From Glacieibacterium sp965200405 (GTDB lineage: Bacteria > Pseudomonadota > Alphaproteobacteria > Sphingomonadales > Sphingomonadaceae), in the NCBI RefSeq assembly GCF_965200405.1, contig NZ_OZ241356.1:3286001-3350000 (forward strand): a stretch of DNA of 64,000 bases. The letters run 5' to 3'. Both the position numbers and the translations under genes were made by a program. Below, one piece after another: positions 10,916-19,042 of this stretch. Below the pieces are notes generated by a model, which was not told the origin of the DNA, made no database searches, and saw nothing but the letters and a program-made list of their open reading frames with translations. How positions within the stretch are numbered: position 1 is the stretch's first letter; every line of letters begins with the position of its first letter.

Positions 10916-10917
10916 GA

Positions 10918-12339
10918 TCAAGCCGCTTCTTTGCGGTGGCGCAGGAAGTGGAAGAACTCGACGCCTTCGCGCAGGCGGCGCTTCATCATGTTCCAGTCGC
11001 GGAGCATCTCCCAGACGATGTCCTTGATCTTGGAGAACCGGAAGTAATAGCGGCGGTAGAAGTCCTCGACCGCGTCGAATATCTCGGCGGCGGGCAGGTG
11101 CGGGTAGCTGAGCTGGGCGATCTGCTCGCCGTCCTCGGTCAGCAGGTCGGCCGAATTGTCGAACCAGCCATTCTCGGTCGCCTGCTTGTACAGGAACGTT
11201 CCCGGATACGGCGCCGCCAGCGACACCTGGATGGTGTGCGGGTTCAGCTCCTTGGCGTAGTTGATCGTCTCCTCGATCGTCTCGCGCGTCTCGCCGGGCA
11301 GCCCGAGGATGAAGGTGCCGTGGATGACGATGCCGAGCGCGTGGCAATCCTTGGTGAACTGCCGCGCGACTTCGGTGCGCAGGCCCTTCTTGATGTTGAT
11401 CAGGATCTTCTGGTTGCCGCTCTCGTAGCCGACCAGGAGCAGGCGCAGGCCGTTCTCCTTCATCACCTTGAGCGTCGAGTAAGGGACGTTGGCCTTAGCG
11501 TTGCACGACCAGGTCACGCCGAGCTTGCCGAGTTCGCGGGCCAGCGCCTCGACGCGCGGCGCATTGTCGGTCAGCGTGTCGTCGTCGAAGAAATATTCCT
11601 TAACGTTCGGAAAGGCTTTCATCGAATACTTCACTTCGCCGATGACGTGCTCGATGCTGCGCGTGCGGTAGTTGTGCCCGCCGACAGTCTGCGGCCACAG
11701 GCAGAAAGTGCAGCGCGATTTACAGCCGCGGCCGGTGTAGAAGCTGATGTACGGGTGCAGCAGATAGCCGCCGAAGTAATTCTCGATGGTCAGGTCGCGC
11801 TTGTAGATCGGCGTCACCCACGGCAGCGAGTCCATGTTCTCGAGCACCGGGCGGTCGAGGTTGTGGACGATCACTCCCGACGAATTTCGGTAGCTGATGC
11901 CCTTGATGCTGGCGAACGGCACGCCGTCGGCAACGTCCTTGATGGTGAAATCGAACTCGTTGCGCGCGACGAAGTCGATCGCCTCCGACGCCGCCATGCT
12001 GCCCTGCGCGTCGACCGCGACCTTGGCGCCGATCATGCCGATCTTGAGGTCGGGGTTGAGCGCCTTCATCATCTCGGCGGTGCGGACGTCCTGCTTGAAC
12101 GACGGCGTCGAGGTGTGGAGAACCAGCAGGTCGCGCTGCTTCGCCTCATGCTCGATATCGGCGAAGCTGAGGTTGTGGGCGGGGGCGTCGATGAGCTTAG
12201 AGCCCTCGACCAGTGCGGCGGGCTGGGCCAGCCAGGTCGGGTACCAGAAGGACTTCACCTCGCGCTTCATCTGGTAGCGCGCGCCGGCGCCGCCGTCATA
12301 GCCGTCGAAGGAAGGAGCCTGGAGAAACAAACTGCGCAT
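10918..12339 (-). CDS. hpnJ: Hopanoid biosynthesis radical SAM protein HpnJ
   Basis: A 473-residue B12-binding-type radical SAM enzyme. An N-terminal Rossmann-like region (~1-160) is followed by the 4Fe-4S motif CKSRCTFC (Cys206, Cys210, Cys213). HpnJ is the enzyme thought to contract the glucosamine ring to the five-membered cyclitol on hopanoids. The ATG at 12337-12339 lies 9 nt after the hpnI stop. A dispersed repeat separates it from hpnK. Confidence 0.95.
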   Translation of the reverse strand: MRSLFLQAPSFDGYDGGAGARYQMKREVKSFWYPTWLAQPAALVEGSKLIDAPAHNLSFADIEHEAKQRDLLVLHTSTPSFKQDVRTAEMMKALNPDLKIGMIGAKVAVDAQGSMAASEAIDFVARNEFDFTIKDVADGVPFASIKGISYRNSSGVIVHNLDRPVLENMDSLPWVTPIYKRDLTIENYFGGYLLHPYISFYTGRGCKSRCTFCLWPQTVGGHNYRTRSIEHVIGEVKYSMKAFPNVKEYFFDDDTLTDNAPRVEALARELGKLGVTWSCNAKANVPYSTLKVMKENGLRLLLVGYESGNQKILINIKKGLRTEVARQFTKDCHALGIVIHGTFILGLPGETRETIEETINYAKELNPHTIQVSLAAPYPGTFLYKQATENGWFDNSADLLTEDGEQIAQLSYPHLPAAEIFDAVEDFYRRYYFRFSKIKDIVWEMLRDWNMMKRRLREGVEFFHFLRHRKEAA

Positions 12340-12348
12340 GGATCGATC

Positions 12349-13470
12349 TTAGCTCCGTCGTAATCGCCCGTCACGCGCCACGTCGAGGCGGGTGCCGCGC
12401 CAGTCCACCGACCGGCTGAAAAACGTCGCGACGAACAGCACGAACGACAGCAGGTCGCGGATCGGCAGCAGCCATAGCGGCCCGGCGCGCTCGCCGCCAT
12501 GCCCGTCTGCGCGGATTGCGACCAACAGCCGCGACGCCAGCGCCGAAACGAGCAGCACGATGCTCAAAAGATCGGCACCCAGCACCAGCGCGGCGATCGC
12601 AAAGGGCAGCGGGTTCATCAAGCCGAAGCCGATGAAGCCGCCCGGATCGAGTCGCAGGATGGTGGCATTCCAGCGCAGTTCGTGACGCGCGAGTTCGGCG
12701 AAGCTCGCCTCGCTGCAGGCGTGGGTCAGGACGGCGCCCGAGACTTCGACCCTGAGCCCGAGCGCGCGGACGCCGGCGCCGATGGCATAATCGTCCGCCA
12801 GGACATCCGCGACACTCTCGAGCCCACCGATCGCCGCGAGCGTGTCGCGGCGGATGGCGATGGTCGACCCCATGCACGGCTCCGCCAGACCCAGCGCGCG
12901 GCCAAGCACGACGGACGGCAGGAACCCGTAGCTGATCCCCATCGCGGCGAGTTGGGACCAGGCCCCCGCATCGCCGCGGCCGCGGTAGAGGCAGGTCACC
13001 ACCCCGCCTGCCGTGCCGAGCTCGCCGATCAGTTGTGCCAAATAGCCACGCTCAACCACCATGTCGCTGTCGCTGAGCACGAGCACATCGTGCCGCGCGG
13101 CGCCCAGCATATTGATCAGGTTGGAAACCTTGGCGTTGCTGCCGTGGCTCGTCCCGTCGACGACCAGCGTGCTGTCGGCATCGGGGTTCGCCGCCCGCAG
13201 CGCCTCGACCGCCTTGATCGCCGGGTCGCCGGCGTTCTGCACCCCGAAAATGATCTGGACCGGGCCGGCATAGTCCTGCGCCACGAAGGTCGACAGGTTC
13301 GCCAGCAATCTGGGTTCCGCCCCGTGCAGCGGCTTGAGAATGGTCACCCCCGGCCGGCCCGGCGCCATCGCGACGCCCAGCCGCCGCCCGACCAGCGCCG
13401 CCGTCGCCAATTGATAGACGACCCCCGCTGCGCCGAGCGCCAGCGCCAGCCAGCCTGCAACCTCGGCCAA
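12349..13470 (-). CDS. hpnI: Hopanoid biosynthesis glycosyltransferase HpnI
   Basis: A 373-residue membrane-anchored GT2 glycosyltransferase. An N-terminal hydrophobic segment precedes TILKPLHGAEP, then VLVLSDSDMVVE (the metal-binding DxD), TCLYRGRG, and a C-terminal pair of hydrophobic segments. It adds N-acetylglucosamine to bacteriohopanetetrol. The start is TTG 13468-13470, two nt after the MAPEG gene stop; no ATG or GTG fits. A much longer open frame continues upstream but is antisense to hpnA. Confidence 0.93.
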   Translation of the reverse strand: MAEVAGWLALALGAAGVVYQLATAALVGRRLGVAMAPGRPGVTILKPLHGAEPRLLANLSTFVAQDYAGPVQIIFGVQNAGDPAIKAVEALRAANPDADSTLVVDGTSHGSNAKVSNLINMLGAARHDVLVLSDSDMVVERGYLAQLIGELGTAGGVVTCLYRGRGDAGAWSQLAAMGISYGFLPSVVLGRALGLAEPCMGSTIAIRRDTLAAIGGLESVADVLADDYAIGAGVRALGLRVEVSGAVLTHACSEASFAELARHELRWNATILRLDPGGFIGFGLMNPLPFAIAALVLGADLLSIVLLVSALASRLLVAIRADGHGGERAGPLWLLPIRDLLSFVLFVATFFSRSVDWRGTRLDVARDGRLRRS

Positions 13471-13472
13471 GG

Positions 13473-13904
13473 CTAGAGCGCCGACGCGCCTGCCATGTCG
13501 ATGCCGAAGCCGACCCACATCACCGCCAGCACGATGCACGACACGAGGAAAACGGCGAAACGCTGCGGCACCTTGTTCGGCCCGATATGAATGATGCTGT
13601 GGACCAGCCGAAGCGCGACATAGATCCAGGCCAGCGCGACCTGCACATGCCCGGCATGGTGGAAGATCAGCAGCAGCGGCACCAGCGCGAAGAACAGCAC
13701 CGGCATCTCGAACAGGTTGACGTAGTTGTCGCCGGCCCGCGCCACCGGCTGGTAATAGCGCGCCGCCGAATCGGCGCTGGCGAAATCGGTCGCGGCAGGC
13801 GGGTTGCGCTTGATGTAGCCGAGGCGCTGCACCGCCATCGTGATCAGCACCGCGAAGATCAGCGCGACCAGTGCCAGCGTCGGCCAGAGTATCGCTATGG
13901 TCAC
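13473..13904 (-). CDS. MAPEG family membrane protein
   Basis: A 143-residue protein with four hydrophobic segments and the MAPEG pattern (NYVNLFEMPVLFFAL, then RLVHSIIHIGPN). MAPEG proteins include glutathione-dependent eicosanoid enzymes and many bacterial relatives of unknown activity. GTG 13902-13904 has GGGAG about 7 nt upstream, preferred over an upstream start that adds 18 basic residues. It is the first gene of the hpnI-J-K-L operon, two nt before hpnI. It is not a standard hopanoid gene. Confidence 0.88.
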   Translation of the reverse strand: MTIAILWPTLALVALIFAVLITMAVQRLGYIKRNPPAATDFASADSAARYYQPVARAGDNYVNLFEMPVLFFALVPLLLIFHHAGHVQVALAWIYVALRLVHSIIHIGPNKVPQRFAVFLVSCIVLAVMWVGFGIDMAGASAL

Positions 13905-14028
13905 TGTCTTCTCCCTGTCGCCCGACGACTTTTGAGCATGGCGGCGGGCGCGCGGCAACTGCGCCGATAGGGCGTACCGGCGATGAAGCGTTGACGCCCG
14001 GCGCTTCTGCCCGCCAGAAGTGATCGGA

Positions 14029-15027
14029 ATGGCCGACGCGTCTCAAACGATCCTCGTAACGGGCGCGGCCGGCTTCGTCGGCGCGGCGGTGGCGCGCGAG
14101 TTGGCCCGGTCCGGCTACCGGGTCCGCGCCCTGGTCCGGACGTCCAGCCCACGGACCAACCTGGCCGGCTTCGACGGCGAGTTGGTCACGGGCGACATCA
14201 TGGATCCCGACGCCGTCGCCGCTGCAATGGCGGGGGTCGACGGCGTCTGCCACGTCGCCGCCGACTACCGGCTGTGGGCGCGCGACCCCGAGGAGATCGT
14301 CCGCAACAATCTGGCCGGCACCCGCACGGTCATGACGAGCGCGCTGGCGGCCGGGGTGAAGCGCATCGTCTACACCAGCTCCGTCGCGACCGTCGGCCTC
14401 GGCACCGTTCCCGCCGACGAGACCGTCCCCCTGACCGCCGAGGCCGCGATCGGCGCATACAAGCGCAGCAAGGTGGTTGCCGAACGACTGGTCGAATCGA
14501 TGGTCGAGACGCGGGGCCTGCCCGCCGTCATCGTCAATCCTTCCACCCCCATCGGGCCCGGTGACGTGCGGCCCACCCCGACCGGGCGGATCATCGTCGA
14601 GGCCGCGACCGGGCGCATCCCGGCGTTCGTCGATACCGGCCTCAACCTCGTCCATGTCGACGATGTCGCACGTGGCCATGTGCTGGCGCTGGAGAGGGGC
14701 CGGATCGGCCAGCGCTACATCCTCGGCGGACAAGACGTGTCGTTGCGCGACATGCTGGGGGTGATCGCCCGGTTGACCGGTCGCCGCGCGCCGACCCTCG
14801 GCTTGCCGCGCGGGCCGTTGTTTCCGCTGGCATATGCAGCCGAGTTCGCGGCAAGGCTGACCGGACGCGAACCGTTCCTGACGGTCGATGCGCTGAGGAT
14901 GGCGGGGCACCACATGTTTTTCACCTCGGCGAAGGCGACCGCCGAACTCGGCTACACCGCCCGCCCCTTCGAGGACGCGCTGGGCGATGCGCTGGCCTGG
15001 TTCCGGGCGCAGGGGATGATCGCTTGA
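14029..15027 (+). CDS. hpnA: Hopanoid-associated NAD-dependent sugar epimerase HpnA
   Basis: A ~332-residue extended SDR protein. The Rossmann motif TGAAGFVG lies at residues ~10-17, and a YxxxK catalytic pair is seen in GAYKRSKVVAE. It matches HpnA, the first gene of many hopanoid operons, of unproven substrate. ATG 14029 is used here; GTG 14020 three codons upstream is an alternative. It starts the plus-strand hpn operon, facing away from the MAPEG gene across ~124 bp. Confidence 0.92.
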   Translation: MADASQTILVTGAAGFVGAAVARELARSGYRVRALVRTSSPRTNLAGFDGELVTGDIMDPDAVAAAMAGVDGVCHVAADYRLWARDPEEIVRNNLAGTRTVMTSALAAGVKRIVYTSSVATVGLGTVPADETVPLTAEAAIGAYKRSKVVAERLVESMVETRGLPAVIVNPSTPIGPGDVRPTPTGRIIVEAATGRIPAFVDTGLNLVHVDDVARGHVLALERGRIGQRYILGGQDVSLRDMLGVIARLTGRRAPTLGLPRGPLFPLAYAAEFAARLTGREPFLTVDALRMAGHHMFFTSAKATAELGYTARPFEDALGDALAWFRAQGMIA

Positions 15028-16139
15028 TCGCGTGGCTCGCACTGTCGGTTGTGGTGATCTGGGCCGGGATGCTGGCGTTCCGTGACGGCTTCTGGCTGGC
15101 GGACCAGCGCGACGACACGGTGCCGGTCGACCTGGCGCGTTGGCCGTCGGTCGTCGCCGTGGTCCCGGCACGCGACGAGGCCGCCGTCGTCGGGCGCGCC
15201 GTCGCCAGCCTGGTCGCACAGGACTACCCCGGCGAGTTCCGCGTCATCCTCGTCGACGACAACAGCGACGACGGTACCGCGTTCGTGGCACGGATCGCTG
15301 CGGACGGTGACCCGCGTCTGACGGTACTGACCGGCGGCCCCCTGCCGCACGGCTGGACCGGCAAGCTATGGGCGCTGTCGCAGGGCATCGAACAGGCCGG
15401 CTCGCCCGATTATTTATGGCTGACGGACGCCGACATCGCCCACGCGCCCGACACGCTACGGACGCTGGCCGGCATGGCAGCGCCCAGACAACTGGCTTTG
15501 GTCTCGCTGATGGCGCGGTTGCAGTGCCGGACCTTTGCCGAGAAATTGCTGGTGCCGGCGTTCGTGCTCTTCTTCCAGATGCTGTTCCCGTTCCGCGCCG
15601 TGAACCGGCCCGGGCGGGTCGCTGCGGCGGCCGGCGGCTGCATGTTTGTCGATGCAGCCGCGCTGGCCCGCGCCGGCGGCATCGGCGCGGTCCGCGGCGC
15701 GATCATCGACGACTGCGCACTCGGCGAATTGCTCAAGCGCCAAGGCCCGATCCGGTTGGCGCTGACCCGGCGCTCGCTCAGCTTGCGCGACTATGGCCGC
15801 ATCGGCGAGATCGGCGCGATGATCTCGCGCTCCGCCTATGCTCAACTGCGCTACTCGCCGCTGCTGCTCGCGGGCACGCTGGTCGGCCTAACGCTGGTCT
15901 TCCTGCTGCCACCGCTGCTGACGCTGGCCGGGCAGATCGGCGGCGTGATCGCCTGGCTGCTGATGGCGCTATCCTTCCAGCCGATGCTGCGCTTCTACGG
16001 CCAGTCGCCGCTATGGGGTATCGCGCTGCCGCTGATCGCGGCGATCTACGGCTGGTACACCCTGGTCTCGGCGCTGCAGGTCTGGCGCGGTCGCGGCGGC
16101 CAGTGGAAGGGCCGCAGCCAGGCGCTGCTCCAGCCATGA
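15024..16139 (+). CDS. hpnB: Hopanoid-associated glycosyltransferase HpnB
   Basis: A 371-residue GT2 family protein. An N-terminal membrane segment precedes VAVVPARDEA and LVDDNSDDGT, then LTDADIAH (DxD) and the HpnB-type GWTGKLWAL. Two or three hydrophobic segments lie at the C-terminus. The acceptor is not established. The TTG start overlaps the hpnA stop (TTGA). Confidence 0.93.
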   Translation: MIAWLALSVVVIWAGMLAFRDGFWLADQRDDTVPVDLARWPSVVAVVPARDEAAVVGRAVASLVAQDYPGEFRVILVDDNSDDGTAFVARIAADGDPRLTVLTGGPLPHGWTGKLWALSQGIEQAGSPDYLWLTDADIAHAPDTLRTLAGMAAPRQLALVSLMARLQCRTFAEKLLVPAFVLFFQMLFPFRAVNRPGRVAAAAGGCMFVDAAALARAGGIGAVRGAIIDDCALGELLKRQGPIRLALTRRSLSLRDYGRIGEIGAMISRSAYAQLRYSPLLLAGTLVGLTLVFLLPPLLTLAGQIGGVIAWLLMALSFQPMLRFYGQSPLWGIALPLIAAIYGWYTLVSALQVWRGRGGQWKGRSQALLQP

Positions 16140-16954
16140 CTCGCACCGCCACCACCGAGAATTTTCCAGTCGCCTCGTGGCTGATCGCCCGCAAGCACCG
16201 CCGGCCGATCATGGCCTTCTACCGCTTCGCCCGGACCGCCGACGACATCGCGGACAACATCGGCCTGTCCCCGACCGACAAGCTGGCGCAGCTGGAGGCG
16301 ATGCGCGCCAGCCTGGTCGGCGAAGCGGAAACCAGCCCTCCCGCCGTCGCCCTACGCGACGTGCTGGCGACGCGTGGCATGGACGCCCGCCACCCGCTCG
16401 CGCTGCTCGAGGCCTTTCGCCGCGACGCCACCAATCCGCGCATCGCCAGTTGGGCGGACCTGATCGGCTATTGCCGCGTCTCGGCGATGCCGGTCGGGCG
16501 CTTCGTCCTCGACGTCCACGGCGAGGATCGCGCCACCTGGCCCGCCTCCGACGCGCTGTGTGCCGCCCTCCAGATCATCAACCACGTCCAGGATTGCCGT
16601 GACGACTACCGCGACCTGAACCGGATCTACATCCCGGCCGACTGGTTGGCCTCCGGCGCGGTGCCGGTCGCAAGCCTAGGCGGGCCGCGCTCGCCCGCCA
16701 GCCTGCGGATCGTGCTGGGCCGCATGGTCCAGGCCACCGACGATCTCCTGCGCGATTCGAGCGGCTTTGCCGACCTGCTCCACAGCCGCCGCCTGTCGCT
16801 GGAGGTCGCGGTCATCCACCGCCTCGCGACCAGCCTCAACCAGCGGTTGCATGACCGCGATCCCTTGCGCGACAGGGTCCATCACGGCCGCCTGGCGACC
16901 CTGCGTCTGACGATCGGCGCCGTTATCGGCCAGATGCTGGGAGCGTCCGAGTGA
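16136..16954 (+). CDS. hpnC: Squalene synthase HpnC
   Basis: A 272-residue trans-isoprenyl diphosphate synthase-fold protein. MAFYRFARTADDIADN carries the first Asp-rich motif, and NHVQDCRDDYRDLNRIYIP the second. In the three-step bacterial squalene route (HpnD, HpnC, HpnE), HpnC converts presqualene diphosphate to hydroxysqualene. ATG 16136 overlaps the hpnB stop (ATGA), and its own stop overlaps hpnD (GTGA). Confidence 0.95.
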   Translation: MTRTATTENFPVASWLIARKHRRPIMAFYRFARTADDIADNIGLSPTDKLAQLEAMRASLVGEAETSPPAVALRDVLATRGMDARHPLALLEAFRRDATNPRIASWADLIGYCRVSAMPVGRFVLDVHGEDRATWPASDALCAALQIINHVQDCRDDYRDLNRIYIPADWLASGAVPVASLGGPRSPASLRIVLGRMVQATDDLLRDSSGFADLLHSRRLSLEVAVIHRLATSLNQRLHDRDPLRDRVHHGRLATLRLTIGAVIGQMLGASE

Positions 16955-17790
16955 CCGAGGAGGAACGCGCTCTCGCCCTGCACGGCCAGGTTTCACGCAG
17001 CTCATTCTATGCCGGGATGCGCGTCCTGCCCAAGGCCGAGCGCGAGGCGATGTTCGCGGTCTATGCCTTTTGCCGCGCCGTCGACGATATCGCCGACGAT
17101 CTGGAAGGCACCCGGGACGAGCGCCGCGCCGGGCTGGCCAAGTGGCGCGCCGACATCGATTCGCTCTATGCCGGAGGACCGCCGGGACAAGCGAAGCTGG
17201 TCGCCAGCGCGGTGCAGGGCTTCGGCCTCGCGCGAGAGGATTTCCACGACGTCATCGACGGCATGGCAATGGACGTCGAATCGGTCATCCGGGCGCCCGA
17301 TGCGGCGACGCTCGACCTTTACTGCGACCGCGTTGCGTCGGCGGTCGGGCGGCTGTCGGTACGGATCTTCGGCATGAGCGGAGCGCCGGCGATCGATCTC
17401 GCCTATCATCTGGGGCGCGCCCTGCAGTTGACCAACATCCTGCGCGACATCGACGAGGATGCGGAGATCGGGCGCCTTTACCTGCCGCGCGAGACGCTGG
17501 TCGCGCACGGCATCGCTGGCGACGCGCCCGTCGCGGTGGCGGCCCACCCAGCCCTCGACGGTGTCGCCCGCGACGTCGCCGCACTTGCCCATGAGCATTA
17601 CGCGGCGGCAAACGCGGTCATGGCCTCCCGCCCCGCCGGTTACCTGTTCGCGCCGCGCCTGATGTCGGCGGTCTATGCGACGACGCTGAAGCGCATGGAG
17701 CGCACCGGCTGGCACCTGCCGCGCAGCCGCACCAAGCTCGGCAAGCGCGGGCTGTTGTGGATCGTGCTGAAGGTCTGGCTGACCAAGTGA
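16951..17790 (+). CDS. hpnD: Presqualene diphosphate synthase HpnD
   Basis: A 279-residue paralogue of HpnC. The Asp-rich motifs are AVDDIADDLEG and NILRDIDEDAEIGRLYLP. It condenses two farnesyl diphosphates to presqualene diphosphate, the first step of HpnCDE squalene synthesis. The GTG start is within the hpnC stop overlap, and the stop overlaps the hpnE GTG. Confidence 0.96.
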   Translation: MTEEERALALHGQVSRSSFYAGMRVLPKAEREAMFAVYAFCRAVDDIADDLEGTRDERRAGLAKWRADIDSLYAGGPPGQAKLVASAVQGFGLAREDFHDVIDGMAMDVESVIRAPDAATLDLYCDRVASAVGRLSVRIFGMSGAPAIDLAYHLGRALQLTNILRDIDEDAEIGRLYLPRETLVAHGIAGDAPVAVAAHPALDGVARDVAALAHEHYAAANAVMASRPAGYLFAPRLMSAVYATTLKRMERTGWHLPRSRTKLGKRGLLWIVLKVWLTK

Positions 17791-19022
17791 CCGTCCATAT
17801 TATCGGCGCCGGGCTGGCGGGCCTGTCGGCGGCGGTCGAACTGACGGCACGCGGCGTGCCGGTGACCTTGTCGGAGGCCGGGCCACGCGCCGGGGGCCGC
17901 TGCCGGTCGTATTTCGATGCCCAGCTCGGGATGGAGATCGACAACGGCAATCACCTCGTCCTGTCGGGCAACACGGCGGTGCACGCCTATCTGGCGCGGA
18001 TCGGCGCGAGTGATCGGCTACGCGGGCCTGCGGAGGCGCGCTTCGATTTCGTCGATGCGGCGAGCGGCGAGCGCTGGACGGTGCGCCCCTCGATGGGCGT
18101 GCTGCCGTGGTGGATCTTCGATCGCGACAGGCGGGTGCCCGGCACGAGCGCCGGCGATTATCTGGCCCTGGCATCGCTGCTGACGGCGAAGGACGGTGCC
18201 CTCGTCGGCGAGACGATCCCGACGACCGGGCCGCTGTGGGACCGGCTGATCGAGCCGGTGTTGCTCGCGGGGCTCAACACCGAGGCGGCGCAAGGCTCGG
18301 CGCGGCTGGCCGGTCGCGTGGTGCGCGAGACGATGGCGCGCGGCGGCCGCGCCTACCTTCCGCAGATCGCCCAGCCGACCCTCGCCGCCGCCTTCGTCGA
18401 CCCGGCGCTGGAGTGGCTCGCAGCGCGCGGCGTGACGCTGCAGAGTGGGCGGCGGCTGCGCGCGTTGGAGCTGGGCAAGCGCCTCACCGGCCTGGACTTC
18501 GGCGCCGGCATCGAGCCGCTGGCCGAGGGCGACACGGTGATTCTCGCCGTCCCGGCACCCGTTGCCCAGTCGTTGATCCCCGGCTTGAGCGCGCCGACCG
18601 AGTTCCGCGCCATCGTCAGCGCGCACTTCGCCGTGCCGCCCCCGCCGGGCATGCCGATGATGCTCGGCCTGACCAACGTCACGGTCGAGTGGATATTCGC
18701 CTTCCCCGACCGCATCTCGGTAACCGTCAGCGGCGCCGACCGCCTGCTCGACACCGACCGTGCCGAGCTTGCCGCGCTGCTCTGGGCCGATGTGGCGCGG
18801 GTGATCGACGTGCCCGCCGAGCTGCCCGCGTGGCAGTTGGTCAAGGAGCGCCGCGCCACCTTTGCCGCGACGCCCGAGCAGGACGCGCTGCGCCCGGCGC
18901 CGCGTACCGCGTGGCCCAATCTCGTGCTCGCCGGCGACTGGACCCGGACCGGCCTGCCGGCGACGATCGAGGGCGCGCTGCGGTCGGGCGCGGCGGCGGC
19001 GCTGGTGGTGACAGCGGCGTGA
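17787..19022 (+). CDS. hpnE: Hydroxysqualene dehydroxylase HpnE
   Basis: A 411-residue FAD-dependent amine-oxidase-like protein. The N-terminal dinucleotide-binding motif VHIIGAGLAGLSAA and the C-terminal LAGDWTRTGLPATIEGA FAD site are both present. It reduces hydroxysqualene to squalene, completing the HpnCDE route. GTG 17787 overlaps the hpnD stop; starting 10 codons upstream would lie inside hpnD. Confidence 0.95.
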   Translation: MTVHIIGAGLAGLSAAVELTARGVPVTLSEAGPRAGGRCRSYFDAQLGMEIDNGNHLVLSGNTAVHAYLARIGASDRLRGPAEARFDFVDAASGERWTVRPSMGVLPWWIFDRDRRVPGTSAGDYLALASLLTAKDGALVGETIPTTGPLWDRLIEPVLLAGLNTEAAQGSARLAGRVVRETMARGGRAYLPQIAQPTLAAAFVDPALEWLAARGVTLQSGRRLRALELGKRLTGLDFGAGIEPLAEGDTVILAVPAPVAQSLIPGLSAPTEFRAIVSAHFAVPPPPGMPMMLGLTNVTVEWIFAFPDRISVTVSGADRLLDTDRAELAALLWADVARVIDVPAELPAWQLVKERRATFAATPEQDALRPAPRTAWPNLVLAGDWTRTGLPATIEGALRSGAAAALVVTAA

Positions 19023-19042
19023 TCGGGCGCTAGCACCGGGCC

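Noticed and set aside
13471..15219. Long minus-strand extension of the HpnI frame (956 residues in all)
   Set aside because: It runs antisense to hpnA and through the MAPEG gene; composition is Arg/Pro-rich noise and the HpnI family ends where the TTG start is placed.
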